The translations under genes and the position numbers were made by a program. The notes under the pieces are model-generated. The model was given only the letters and a program-made list of their open reading frames with translations. It ran no database searches and was not told where the DNA came from. Source: Jacaranda mimosifolia (taxonomy: Eukaryota; Streptophyta; Magnoliopsida; Lamiales; Bignoniaceae). Taken from it: 64,000 nt of DNA. The stretch lies in the NCBI GenBank assembly GCA_018894105.1, contig CM032117.1, positions 28,996,501-29,060,500 of the forward strand, in the 5' to 3' direction. This document shows positions 24,895 through 36,615 of the stretch, piece after piece (position 1 is the first letter of the stretch; each line of letters begins with the position of its first letter).

Positions 24895-25260
24895 TCACCT
24901 TACACTAAATAAGTTTGACATATTATAAGGACACAACACCCTGTCCGAGATAACTTCATGTGCCTTATGGTCTCCCTTGTAGCTAGCTAGAAGCTCAGAA
25001 ATCCACGTAGGTTTGAACATTGTGATGCCAAGACATGAGCCCTCTTGTTCATTCATCCTGGAAAGAGCATATGCCACTTGGTTTTCTCTCACCTTCTTAT
25101 ATTCTATGGAGTAATTGTACCCTAAAAGCTTAATAAGGTACTTATGTTGCAAGGGTGTAGAGATCTTTTGTTCCAAAAGGTATTTCAAACTGTGAACTAA
25201 GCATGTATAAGGTATGCTCTCCACTTGTCAATTGCTTGTATGATGGCCATTAATTCCTTT
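24895..25260 (-). pseudogene. Gypsy RNase H
   Basis: The frame at 24895-25224 contains SLKYLLEQKISTPLQHKYL, then KLLGYNYSIEYKK and AYALSRM, the C-terminal half of the RNase H domain. The usual ADALSR is changed to AYALSR. The N-terminal half is in another frame. Confidence 0.8.
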
Positions 25261-25289
25261 TCATAAACTGATAAAACTAGAGCCTTGGG

Positions 25290-26420
25290 TCTTAATGCCT
25301 TGCTGAAAAAAGCTATAGGATTTTTCCTTTGAGTCAAAACAGCCCCCAATTAATAATAGCTTGCATCAATTTCCAAGATAAATTATTTTATGAAATCTGG
25401 CAATTGAAGAACATGAGCAGTGGTCATGGCATTCTTCAGGTAATTGAAGGTAAGTTAGAGGTTTCATTGCAATGGAATTGGCCCTTTTTGTGAGTTGGGT
25501 TAGGGGATTTGTTGTCAGACCATAGTTCCTAATGAACTTCCTATAGTAGCTAGTTACCCTAGGAATCCTATAAGGGCCTTAATAGTCTTGGGTCGAGGCT
25601 ACTCCTTTATTGATTCAATCTTTCTTAGGTTAGGTTCTTCTTTTCTACTAACAATATGACTGTACCTCTTCTTACCCAAAAACATATTTTGAGGCCTTAG
25701 CAAACAAATGACAGTCTTCTAACCTTTTGAGAACTATTTTCAAGTGTCTTTTGTGGTCTTCTGGGGTCTTGCTATAAATCAAAATATCATAAAAAAAGAC
25801 TAATACAAAATCCCTCAAGTATTCTCTAAAAGTATGGTTCATGATAGCTTGGAAGATGGCTAGTGCATTTGTCAATCTAAATGGCATGAGTAAAACTCAT
25901 AGAGGCCAGAGGCTACAGCAAAGGCTGTCATAGGGATGTCTGAAGGATTAACTCACACGGATGGTAACCAGCCCTTAGGTTAGTTTTAGAAAAAGTAGTA
26001 GCTCCATGCAACTCATCTAAGAGGTCATCTATCAAGGGAATGGGATAACTATCCTTCACAGTTAACGAATTTAATTTCTTATAATCGACACAGAATCTCC
26101 AAGAGCCATCCTTTTTCCTAACTATGAGGATTGGAGAGAAGAAAGGACTGGTTCTAGGTTATATCACTCCTATCTTAAGAATTTCTTGAACTAATTTCTC
26201 TATCTGAAGTCTCTGGAAGTAGGGATATCTGCGAGGGTGTTGCTTGAAAAGTTTAGTACCAGGTTTAAGAGTGATCTTATGATTAATGTTTCTAAAATGA
26301 GGGAGACTTTTTTAGTTCTTCAAAATAGGTGTATGTCTAAAGAGTATAAGTTCAAGCTTTGGGGTTGTTTTGAAACTTTCTAGACTCTTTACTAGGCCTA
26401 TCATGAAGAGACACACTGTA
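25290..26420 (-). pseudogene. Gypsy reverse transcriptase, active site altered
   Basis: The clearest frame (25672-25887) reads MPFRLTNALAIFQAIMNHTF and then VLVFFYDILIYSKT. The usual FDDILIYS has become FYDILIYS: one catalytic aspartate is a tyrosine (codons at 25786-25791). Fingers and palm segments upstream (25900-26400) are visible in broken frames. The enzyme could not work as encoded. Confidence 0.8.
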
Positions 26421-26425
26421 AGGGA

Positions 26426-27026
26426 CTATTTCTTCCTCTTAATCATTTTTTGCAGTATTTTTCCTGATATGATTTTAAGTGTCACTTCTAATTTCATCCC
26501 ATACATTATTGCTTTTTTTCCTCCGTGCTTGAAAGTAATCTTATGTTGGTCATGATAAAAAAGCGCAGGCCCCAACTTCCTAATAATGTCACAACCCATT
26601 ACAAGATCACATCCCCCTAAACTGAGGACCCTAATAATAGCTGTAAACTTCCAGTCCCCCCTCCAATTTCCTAAGTAAAGTTGCAACACTTTAAATCACA
26701 TTAAGTCTTCCTCCCATCGGCCATTGTGACAGTTAGGGGATAAGTTGCTCTATGGTGCATCCTAACATTCTGGTTGTTTCTAGGTTCAGAAAGCTATGGG
26801 TTTTGCCAATGTCAAAGAGGATTGTGAAAGAGTCGTGACCTACCTTCCCAGCTAGTCTAAGGGTGCTTAGAGTAACCGGACTAACTAAGGCTCCAAAAGA
26901 GATATAAATCTCCTCATCATCCCTATTACTGACTTTTTTTTCATTTTCAAATTCCATTTCTTCCTCTCCCATGATAACAAAAAACCTCTTACACCTATCT
27001 ATGCCCAATAAGAAAGACCTCAACAC
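26426..27026 (-). pseudogene. Gypsy protease region
   Basis: Two frames (26733-27026 and 26426-26689) cover a retropepsin-like segment. GHDSFTILFDIGKTHSFLN holds the active-site position as DIG in place of the usual DSG or DTG. GGCDLVMGCDIIRKLGP is the usual later motif before reverse transcriptase. A frame break lies between them. Confidence 0.75.
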
Positions 27027-28007
27027 AGTTGAAACAAAGGCCTTTCTTTCTTCTTGCCTCCATCTTCTCTCGAGAAAGCTTCTTAGGGGAGGGGTACTGA
27101 CCTTTACTAGTGTTTTCTACTTTGCTTCCTTTATTCAACTTTTAGGGTATACTAGGCCATCTTTTAGAAGTTTTATACGCCCTTTGGAGACCTTCAATCA
27201 ACCCCTTTTGTTTTTTGGCAATAAAAATGGCCTGAGAGAGGTTAGATGGGTTCAACATCTCAACCATTTGCCTGATTTCCTCTTTTAGGCCCCCAACATA
27301 ACTCTTGCAAAATAGTCCTCTATCAAGTGCTTATTAAATGCCAGCATGAAAGCTTTAAGCTCCTCAAATTTAACAGTATAATCATCAATAGATTTACCCA
27401 GCTTAAGTTTGTTGAACTAATTGATAAGATTATCCTCATTTTGAGAGGAAAATCTCTATAAGATCAGCTCAGTAAAATAATCCCAGCCTATGCTCTTCTT
27501 GCCCTCAACATAATCTAAAATACTAGCTATTTGCAATCCCCTCTATATGCAAAGTAGCCAAAAGTATTTTCTCATAGTCATTCATGTGATTAAAAAGGAA
27601 GTACTTCTAGTATTTCCTAACCCAACCCCGTAGTATTTTCTCCTGAGAACTTAGGAAACTCACATTTAACATTTCTAAGACCACCAGACTCACCTAACTT
27701 AGGATTATAAGGAGGAGGAAGTATACCATCATTCTTAAGCCCGGAGGTCTAAGTGGAGGGTAAAGGTGAAGATAGCAGGCCACTGGATTGCTCATTTCCT
27801 TCATTAAGGCTCAACACTTGTAAGAAGTTAGTCAACTTTCTATCAAAAATATCTTCAAATTTATGCACGACCACTTCTAATTTTAGCTTAATCTCTTCAT
27901 TGCTTCTAGCTAACTTCGATGATTCTCTCTGAGCTCAACAAGTTGTTGTTCCAATGAATCCATCCTATTTGGTTTTGTCATCAGAGTTGCTTAGTTTCAG
28001 AATCAAT
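27027..28007 (-). pseudogene. Gypsy gag remnant
   Basis: Lying between the primer site and protease, this stretch reads as broken gag on the minus strand (for example KLGKSIDDYTVKFEELKAF near 27355-27410). No intact zinc knuckle is visible. The plus-strand frame at 26971-27288 is antisense. Confidence 0.6.
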
Positions 28008-28019
28008 GCTCTAAGGCCA
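28008..28019 (-). other. Primer-binding site of the chromovirus
   Basis: On the minus strand it reads TGGCCTTAGAGC, followed by ATTG, one base from the 5' LTR. It is a degraded initiator tRNA-Met site. Confidence 0.65.
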
Positions 28020-28020
28020 C

Positions 28021-28530
28021 TATAACATAACACCATGAAAACTCAAGGAACAAAAGCTAAAATCCTAGTGATGAAGGTGAAAATGAGTGTTGTGCGTGAA
28101 GAAAAGAAGAATTAGAAAAAGAGTTAAGGGAAGATGATAAAGGAAAACATAGTGTGAGAAGAATAAGATTACAAAGAATAATTTCTGAAATTCTTGTACA
28201 CAAAAACGATGCAAAATCCCTTCTAAATCGATATATATCTTGTTGAAACGAGAAAAGGACAACCCTAACTAACCTGTCTTAATTAGTAACTAACCAACTA
28301 TTTAATGATAACAAACCCTGTTGATTTAATTAACCTTCATCCCTAACCCTGATTTCTTGTAAAATGATGTTATTTCCCTTAAGTGGAGACGGTGTTGTCT
28401 GACTCATTTTTTTTAAATCCTCTTGTGCTCAAACGACTTCGTTTGGGCTCAGTTTTAAAATCATTTTTTTCCTTGGCTTCGCGCTTTTGTCTTTTTTCTT
28501 CTTCCTACTGCCCAGCTTCAGAACATCGCC
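28021..28530 (-). repeat. 5' LTR of the chromovirus
   Basis: It matches 23047-23560. Its first bases (GGCGATGTTC on the minus strand) differ from the TG start of the partner, and its end reads TATGTTATA. Confidence 0.85.
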
Positions 28531-28533
28531 TTA

Positions 28534-28865
28534 TATGATACCTGAGAGTACTCTAAGAAAGTTTTTCGATAAAGCATAGGTGATGGGGTCTGTTGGCCGT
28601 AGATCATGAGAATCTTTCGGTACCAAAAGCTCAGATGATGTTATCTCATGGACTTGATTGTTCACACCTGAAGAATTCTGCTCGAAATCAGACAACACAC
28701 TAGTAAATTGATATGAGAGAAGAAAGAATTGAAAGTTACAGGTTATAGGATTCACTTATATCTTTTTGAGAATTTCCAGCCATTCCTGCATCAAAGAAGG
28801 ATTTAGATGGCTATATACATTCCTACGGCTCTCTCCAATAAGATCCCTAGAATTTAGCAGCTTTC
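28534..28865 (-). pseudogene. Host gene fragment B: candidate inner exons
   Basis: On the minus strand, an AG acceptor at about 28866 is followed by KLLNSRDLIGESRRNVYSHL and SLMQEWLEILKK. Further on, FEQNSSGVNNQVHEITSSE and LRPTDPITYALSKNFLRVLS read through to TCAG followed by GTATCA, a donor-like site about 15 bp before the inserted gypsy LTR. Amino-acid composition is protein-like and no low-complexity repeat explains it. Exon limits between the two parts are not clear. I do not recognise the family. Similarity with copy A covers only the first exon and intron, so these exons have no second copy here to check against. Confidence 0.35.
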
Positions 28866-28874
28866 TATGATGTA

Positions 28875-28896
28875 TGTGTGTGTGTGTGTGTGTGTG
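28875..28896 (+). repeat. TG microsatellite
   Basis: A run of TG units in the presumed intron of gene fragment B. Confidence 0.85.
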
Positions 28897-29227
28897 TTTT
28901 TTAGATAAAAAGGAATGAATGAGTGTGAGTGTGAGTATGAATTTTAGTGTTTTTAACAGCAAAATCTCAATAGGGGTTGGCAAAAGCTTAGGAAGTTATG
29001 TCTCTTGTCTTTTTCAATGATTTTCATCTTAATTCCCCTATGTTCTTGTTTGAGGAGAATTGGCAAACATAAAAAAAATATGAGCACTAATTGTCTAATA
29101 CCCCCTCCCCTCCAAGAGATGAGAAAAAGATCAGTGATAGAAAATTTGAAAGCAGCAAAAGATCTAAAAATGGTTTATCTCCAAATTAAAATGAGAATTA
29201 CAAAATCGCCAAGATCATAGGTCATAC

Positions 29228-29293
29228 CTCTTTCCTCATGGTACTCTCAGTTAGTTCATAGGTTCTGGAGCTAGCATTGAAAATTGATGTCAT
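29228..29293 (-). pseudogene. Host gene fragment B: conserved first exon
   Basis: On the minus strand, an ATG at 29293 opens 22 codons (MTSIFNASSRTYELTES, then TMRKE) ending at the donor GTATGACC. It pairs with 16311-16376, with identical length, identical donor and conserved reading frame. The intron that follows is also similar to copy A. A TATA-like stretch lies upstream at 29388-29402. The gene is cut downstream by a gypsy element. Possible function is unknown. Confidence 0.45.
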
Positions 29294-29387
29294 TTTGGCT
29301 AAACATCGATGGGCTACAAAGAGCTAGGATGGCTATTTCAAACAAATGGATATATAGATGTCCTACAAAGATTGTGATGGTGCTAGT

Positions 29388-29402
29388 CAATATATATATT
29401 GA
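29388..29402 (-). promoter_or_regulatory. TATA-like box of gene fragment B
   Basis: An AT-alternating run about 100 bp upstream of the ATG at 29293, in the same place as in copy A. Confidence 0.35.
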
Positions 29403-29782
29403 AAATATGATATGTGATTAGAATTTTAAAATCATAAAAAATTGAGCATTTAATGTATGGCATAAAACACAATCGCTGGATTGGAATGAGTTAATGTTAT
29501 TTGTTACATTCATATTTTTGGAAGATTATATTTTGAGCATAGGATATTATATTAAATCTCAATTTAATTGCTTCCATTTTGGCTTTATATTAACGCATTT
29601 ACCTGGTTCACACTTTCATGAAATTATAGGATATTATAAATCTCAACTTTAACTGCTCCAATTCTAGTTTCATTCAACTCATTTTCTATTGTTTAGTCTT
29701 ATAAATCTTTATTTGCATTTAATTTTTATATTATATTAGGTCCCTTTTGGGAGTAATGCTCTTAATTCTGATTTAATTATTC
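29403..29782. other. AT-rich flank shared with copy A
   Basis: It resembles 16490-16700 (GGCATA..., TTAATTGCTTCC, TTTTGG...). No gene is seen. Confidence 0.5.
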
Positions 29783-30455
29783 TACTGGAATAGTAGGCAT
29801 CAACCAATTGCATTGGCGTGTAAAACTACTGCTTTTGTGATACATTTTTTATTAAATGATATTCTACAAAATGGCCATCTTCATCTTATGCAATTTATGA
29901 TGTTCTTCACATATATTTGGTTGAAGCTCTAAAATCATACAATACTTGGTCATGCATAAGATAGTGATCATGAAACAAGTCTCTATGGTCATGATTTTAA
30001 ATATTCCAAGTTATAGAATCTTAAGAGATAGGGCATCTAAGATTTGGATAGACTTGTACTGACAATGCATACCCCAAGAGGTTGGATATTGCCCTGTTTC
30101 ATGGGCAATCCGTATAAGACATGGATGCAAATTAATGGGTGCTTGTTAGAGAACAAGTTTACAGAAGACTTACCTAAAGAATCCACAAGATAGTTGAAGT
30201 GGCTTGTCGGCAGTAAGAAATTCTATAACTTACGATAGTGCATATAATTAGTCCTTTGACTTGAGAATCTATGGTAACCTTCTAATTAGGTCTTTGTGAT
30301 TTGATTTTGTCCAACCACTTAGTAGGTCACCTAGAGCTTAGATGGGCACAAGCTACCTAAGTATGGAGGTTAGTGAGTTCCAAGATGGAACCCATTTCAC
30401 TCATTGTGAAGAATAAATAATCTCCTATGTATTTTATGCTGCACAGTTCCAAGAA
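29783..30455 (+). repeat. Truncated copia LTR (first 670 bp)
   Basis: It starts ACTGGAATAGTAGGC, a worn TGTTGGAATAG, and follows the plus-strand LTRs to about LTR position 670. At about 30455 it switches abruptly to minus-strand leader sequence. Confidence 0.75.
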
Positions 30456-31285
30456 ATGAGTGTATCCCATACATTCATTGGTCTTCAAAAGTCTCCATGC
30501 CTCCAATTGTCTCCTTTACTCTATGCAATAATTACATGAATAGGAAATTCTCACTCCTAGTGATTCTACTCTTATAATATTTACAAGGTAGAAATAAAGA
30601 GGCACGCAAGCCTCAATTTAATACAACCCATTTCAACAACTTGAAACAAATAAAATCAATATTAAAGGCTCATGATCATTCCTATTTATTCATCATTCAT
30701 TCAACAATTAAATGAACAATAAATAAATCTAGAATTAATAATTAATTCTAACAATTAAATGCTTATCACATAAACACATAATTGGTCATGCATAACACTT
30801 ATGCAACATTTGGAGATTAACAAGATTTAAGGGGCTTGAAAAATGTCAAACATGATGTTGAGAACTTGCACAACACTGGTGCATTCATAACATATGATTT
30901 AACATGATTTATAGCCACTAAAGGAGAAAAAAATATGGCTCAAAACTTGCCCAAGCCAATACCACCACTGCCCTGCCAGCTTGTGCCAAGGCTGCCGACA
31001 ACCCCTATTTTAGGCTCAATGGCAAGTCAAGCTAATTTTTAGCTCAACTTTTGTGCACCAAAAATTCTAGGACTCTTTCTAAATATTAAATCACAAATTA
31101 TGGATCAATTTCCATATGGAAATCACATTTTAAAACTAGAAATTTAAGTGCTCAATCAAGCTTCAAAAATCAAGTTCAAGCAAGAATCGTATTCTTCAAA
31201 ATCTCCAATACAACACCAATCAAATTGGATCCAAAAATGACCAAAACTCTTTTCATCAAACAAAAACATGCTATATCAACAAAAA
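30456..31285 (-). other. Copia leader fragment, minus strand
   Basis: It matches 11550-12420 of the minus-strand copy, including the GC-rich island (30925-31015). The primer site and LTR end are missing. It joins LTR sequence at about 31285-31300. Confidence 0.7.
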
Positions 31286-33651
31286 CAAAAACTCTTTCCT
31301 TGGCAAATGCAAATCCAAATGTAATTTGAATTCATTTGCATTTTAATTACATTTGAAATCTAATTTCAAGTTAATTAAAATGCTAATTCAAATGAACATT
31401 TCATTTGAATTTTTCCTTGAAAATGTGTTCTTCCCATTAATTAAATTAAACACTTTAATTTAATTAATTAACCTTTGACTTAACTCTAAAGTCAAACAAG
31501 CTCAACTCATAAGCTTGCATTTTGTTAACTTAACTCTTTAAGCTAACTTGACCAATTTATGGTCATATTGGCACCAAATAATTAATTTCTTAATTATTGG
31601 TCTAATTTAAATCGTTAAAATAATTGATTAATTTAACACTTAAATTAATCAAGCCAAAATTGACCTTCAAAATTGGCACCTTAAAATCGGTCCACTAGGA
31701 GACATTTTCTAACACTTAGAAAATCTTTTCTCCATCAAATAGGAAGCTAATTGGCTTTAGTGTGTGACCCAATAGGTTCTACCATTCATTGAACATGCGC
31801 TCACAACTCCTTGTCACTTTTGAATATCATATATTCAATTTAGTTTAAAACACTTTAAAACTAATCGATTCAATTCAATTAATCTCATTAACTGAAGAGT
31901 ACCCAATCTCCATGGTCGATGTCCAACCTCAAGCCCATGAAACCCAACTAATTGACCAAAATGAATGTTCTGGAGAACCATTATAGCTCTACGCATACCA
32001 CGCAAATATGGTCCTTCCGTCTTCTATCTCCCAAAAGAGGCATAGGACAAGATATTTGTTGGCTACCTAATAGCTTAAATGCTGTGCTTTTATTCTCAAT
32101 GTTCGATTCCCTTATGTGACCTCATCTTTGGAAAATTCCTTTTCCAAATTATCACACCTAGGGGTGTAAACGGATCGGATACACTATTTTCATATTTGTA
32201 TCCTTTTGACTTTTACAAAAATTCGGATACGGATATGAATTTTACGGATATTTAAAAATGATATCCAAATTCGTATCCGTCGGATATCGGTCGAATTTGG
32301 ATATATCCGTATTTGATTATAACTATATAGATGTATTCATATTTTATTAAACTTATCCGTATTCAAATTATTGTTTTATATTTATATTTGATGATAATTA
32401 TTTAAATATCCATCTACAAATATCCAAATATGTGAATTTATGAACCTATAACAAATACATATTTTAATTAATAGAACGAACTATATAATTTCATTAAAAC
32501 AAAAACAATCAAACAAATAGCATAATTTTTAATTAATAATTGACTTTATAATTGATTATTAGTACTTATTAATAATAATAATGGAATCTAAGTATATTAA
32601 TTGTAAAGTCAACCAACAATAATTATGTTGACTAACTTTATTCTTCAGTTTTTTCTCTATATTACAATAATTTTTTAAATTTATTATTTTTTCTTCCCAA
32701 TTCTTCAATTATAATTTATATATATACATATGTGGATTATGAGATTTTTATTGAAAAATATAAATAATATATTATTAAATAAATATATATTCGGATCGGA
32801 TATTAATTGGATCGGATACCATATCCGTATCCATTTATAATCGAATATCTACTAATCGAATATGGATAATATCCACTTTAAATGAATGCGGATAAATTTT
32901 GTATAAACGGATACGAATGCGAATGGTAAATGAATTTTTGAATATCCATTTACAGCTCTAATCATACCACCTTGTGCAAGGATTTCTTGGAATCGATCAT
33001 TATAGAATACATAGGAGATGCACTCACTATTCACAAAAGTGAGGAGTCGGATTCCATCTTGGATCTCACAAACCTCCATGCCAAGTAGCTCATACCCAAC
33101 CCCAACTTAAAAGACCTGCTAAGTGGCCAAGGAAGAGCCAAAGCATGAGGACCAGACACAAGGTTACCATGGATCCTCAGTTCAGAGGACTAATAATATA
33201 CACTAGCGTAAGCTGGAAAACTTGCCACTACCGACTTGCCACTATGACTATCTAGTGGATTCTCTGGTGGGTCTTTAGTATCTTGTTCTCTACCAAACAC
33301 CCACTAACATGCACCCATGTCTCGTATGGTTGCTCATGGAATGAGGAAATATCCAACTCTTAGATTTATGCATCATCAGTGCAAGTCTATCTGGATCTTA
33401 GATGCCCTGTTTTATAAGATCCTACGACTTGGAAGATTTAAAATCACGATCGTGTGAGACTTATTACATGGTCACCTAACCATGTTCTGTAGTCATAAGT
33501 AATTTAGGGGCTTCATCCAAATGCGAGTGAAGTAATAAGGAGCATAAAATGAAGATGGCCATATAAAGAATATCATTTCATCAAGATTATTTTACGAGGA
33601 AATAGTTTATCCAAGGCTAATCTAATTAGCTTGCCGAGTACTATTCCAACA
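31286..33651 (-). repeat. Minus-strand copia LTR lacking its promoter end, with a hAT insertion
   Basis: Its U3 start is at 33651 (TGTTGGAATAGTACTC on the minus strand). It is collinear with the other LTRs down to about 31300, where it is cut before the palindrome and TATA region. It contains hAT element 3. Confidence 0.75.
32159..32960. mobile_element. Non-autonomous hAT-type transposon 3
   Basis: The ends TAGGGGTGTAAACGGAT and ATCCATTTACAGCTCTA form an imperfect inverted repeat. The 8-bp duplication ATCACACC/ATCATACC (7 of 8) lies at 32151-32158 and 32961-32968. It is 802 bp long, with many GGATACGGATAT-type subterminal motifs and no transposase frame. Confidence 0.85.
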
Positions 33652-34819
33652 ACAAGTTCTCCAGCTTATACTAGTGAATATTATTAGTCCTTAGACCTGA
33701 GGGTGTGGTAATCTTGTGTTTAGATCCTCATGCTTTGACTCTTTCTTGACCACTTTGAGGGTCATTCAGGCTGAGATTAGGTGTGTGAATTACTTAGACA
33801 TTGAGGTTTGTGAGATCCAAGATGGGATCTATGTCTTCGTCATTTTGAAAAGCAAGTGCACCTCTTATATATACTATAATGATTGATTTCTAGGAGTCCT
33901 TGCGCAAAACAGTATGGTAATTTGGAAAAAAAGTTTTCCAATGATGAGGTCATAAACCAAAATCGAACACCAGGAATAGAAACATTGTTATTGAAGCTAT
34001 TGGGGAGCTGACAAATATCTTGTCCTAGGCTTCTTTTGGGAGATAGGAGATGAAATGACTGTATTTGCATGGTAAGCGTAGAGTTAGAATAGTTCACCAA
34101 GAGCATATTCATTTCCACCAATTAACTGGGCTCCATAGGCTTGAGGCTAGACATTGACCATGGAGATTGGATACTCTTTAATTAATATAGATTAATTGAA
34201 GAGAGTTATTAGTTTAAATGAGTTTAAACTAATATAAATATTTCAATATTCAAAATATCACAAGAGCTCTGAGCCCATAACCAATGAATCGGAGAACCTA
34301 ATGGGTCACACACAAAAACTTAAAGGATGTTCTATTTGATGAAGGAAATTTTCTTACAGTTAGAAAATCCTTCATGATCGATTTTATGGAGATAAACAGT
34401 TGGCTAGTTTTGAGTCATTTTGACTTGATTGATTCAATTATTAAATTGATCAAAATAATTTAAAGAGTTAAATTAGACCAGTTAAATTAAGGAATTAATT
34501 TAATTGGTGTCATGTGATAATTAATTAGTCAAGTTAACCTATGGAGTTAAGTTAACACCTTCTAACTCGAAGATTTAACTTAGATGACTTAAGGAGTTAA
34601 GTCAACACCAATTAATCAAATTAAGGAGTTAATTTAATTAAAGTGAGGAATTAATTTGGAGGGAAATTCAAATGAAGGAGTTCATTTGAGGTGCATTTAG
34701 AATTAATTTGGATGACATTTTCATAAGATGAAATAAGATTCCAAATGAAATTCAAATGCAAGTGAAATTTACATTTCACATGTAAGTGGCCTGCTTAGTT
34801 GGCACACCACCTCATGGAG

Positions 34820-34845
34820 GGTGTGATGCCAACTAGCATCACACC
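34820..34845 (+). promoter_or_regulatory. Palindrome upstream of the LTR TATA box
   Basis: The arms GGTGTGATGC and GCATCACACC are separated by 6 bases. TATAAATAGG follows within 10 bases. Confidence 0.75.
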
Positions 34846-35396
34846 TTCCTCCTTATAAATAGGAAAGAGGTGGCCGGCCACTTAACAATTGACAATCAAA
34901 TTGCTTAGATTCTATTTTTCCCACCAAAAGTGTAATTCACTCATGCGTTGAAGTTTCACACACTTTCCTCACCTTCCCCACCATTTTCAACCTTTATCTC
35001 TTCTTCATCTTTTGGTGATCTGGCTGACTAGAGGTTGATTGGAGCTTGTCGTAGGTGTGTGGATCATTTCATTAGAGGCTTTACATTTTGGGAGCTTTGC
35101 TATTGATAGATCTACTATGGTGAAGAAACTTTGGAGGCAATTTTGGTGACCTTACCCACTTTTGTTTTTGCTCAAATGTTTACTATAGATCCTCAAAGGT
35201 GTTGAGGAGCTGTTGTCCAAATTTCAATTAAATCGGTGGGCAATTGTTATTAGTTCTTTGCTGCACCAGGATTTGGCAGTTTTGAAGAGTTCAACATTGT
35301 CATCCTTTCTGACTTGGATTTAAGCAATCAAGGTATTTTTCTGCAACCAAATCTATATTAGGAGCATGATTAGATCAAGTGTAGTCAAGTTTAATT

Positions 35397-36551
35397 TGAA
35401 AGCAAGAGTAGCATTAGGATCCATAAATCAAAACTTCAAAAGCTTGAAAATAACTAAGCTACTCAAGCAACTAGGGATCTAGACATGCTATAGATCTAGA
35501 TTAGAAAGAAGAACTACCTCTTGTAGCTCAAAAACAAGGACAAAATCAATTATCTCTCTCGGATCCAGAAATTATCTAAAATCGGCACAACGGAAAAGTG
35601 GCAACCTTTACCCCAATTAAACTGCTCCCAAAATCACCAAATTAAATCTAGAACACCTCCATACATTGAGAAAGCTATTGGGAAACAATTGGAGTAAAAA
35701 GCCTTCTGGATCATTCCTGAAAAATTCGCCAATATGGAGCTATTGTAGGTGGATCTCTAAAATTTAGCAAGTCAAATGCCTTTCATCTATTGGTATGATC
35801 CACACCCCAATCAATCTTCTAATTTCCCCACACTAGAAGTTGGAGTTAGAGGGGAGAAAATGAGATAGAGGAGGCTGATTTTCATGTTAGGAAGAAGAAG
35901 GAATGCAAAGCTCAACACATGTTGCAATGCATAGAAAGGGAGGGGGGAGAGAGAGAGAGAGAGAGAGAGAGGAATGCAAAGAATATAATCTCCTCACTTT
36001 CAGCAATGTGATGATCAAATTTTCTCACCCTCTATATCTATGTATAAAGGGTGGAAGGTGTGATGCTAGTTGCACCACACCTTCCTCAAGGTGACTGCCC
36101 ATGTGACATGCCAAGTTGGCAAATTCAAATTCAACTCTTACTTGAATTTCATGTGCATTTCAATTACATTTGGAATCTAATTTCTAATTAATTAAGATGC
36201 TAATTTAAATGAACACTTCATTTAAATTTTCCCTCCAAAAAGTAGTCTTCCCATTAATTAAATTAAACACTTTAATTTTAATTAATTAACCTTTTATTTA
36301 ACTCTTAAATCAAACAAGCTTAACTCTTAAGCTTAAACTACTCAACTCAACTCTTTAAGTCAAGTTGACCAATTGATGGTTAATATGGCACCAAATAATT
36401 AACTCCTTAATTATTGGTCTAATTTAACTCTTTAAATTAGTTGATTGATTTAAGACTTAAATTAATCAAACCAAAATTCACCGTTAAATTAGATCCTTGA
36501 AAATCGGTCACCCAAGGGTGAGTTTTTCTAATATTTAGAAAATTGCTCTAC
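35397..36551 (-). repeat. Truncated minus-strand copia LTR inside a plus-strand LTR
   Basis: It starts, on the plus strand, with TGAAAGCAAGAGTAGC, the reverse of the usual LTR end. It follows the LTR backward past the palindrome (36057-36081, one arm mismatch) and the GA run to about 36551. The flanks TAATT (35392-35396) and CAATT (36552-36556) may be a worn target duplication. It lacks its first half. Confidence 0.65.
35947..35971 (+). repeat. GA microsatellite
   Basis: An uninterrupted GA run in the transcribed part of the inverted LTR. The frame at 35903-36094 lies over it and is an artefact. Confidence 0.9.
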
Positions 36552-36615
36552 CAATTATTCTTGCTTTATAACTTGGATCCTTATGATACATTTTACTTCA
36601 AGTGATACAATAGCC

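Larger units (their letters stand above)
23047..28530 (-). mobile_element. Decayed Ty3/gypsy chromovirus with both LTRs
   Basis: LTRs of about 0.5 kb lie at 23047-23560 (3') and 28021-28530 (5'). Between them, on the minus strand, come gag, protease, reverse transcriptase, RNase H, integrase and a C-terminal chromodomain, the order of chromoviruses. The primer site (28008-28019) is a degraded TGGTATCAGAGC type. A purine-rich tract (minus strand of 23561-23575) precedes the 3' LTR. Short LTRs suggest a Reina-like lineage, which is inference. I could not find matching target duplications (TAGGT against TTATA), so one end may be altered. Every domain is broken. Confidence 0.88.
33652..36600 (+). 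repeat. 5'-truncated copia LTR with an inverted LTR piece inside; 5' LTR of element 1
   Basis: LTR sequence from about position 440 onward runs 33652-35396 and resumes at 36552-36600, ending TTTTACTTCA just before the element 1 primer site. Between them lies a minus-strand LTR piece (35397-36551). The palindrome (34820-34845) and TATA (CCTTATAAATAGG near 34851) are intact. Confidence 0.7.

Noticed and set aside
26971..27288. 105-codon plus-strand frame
   Set aside because: It is antisense to the gypsy gag/protease region.
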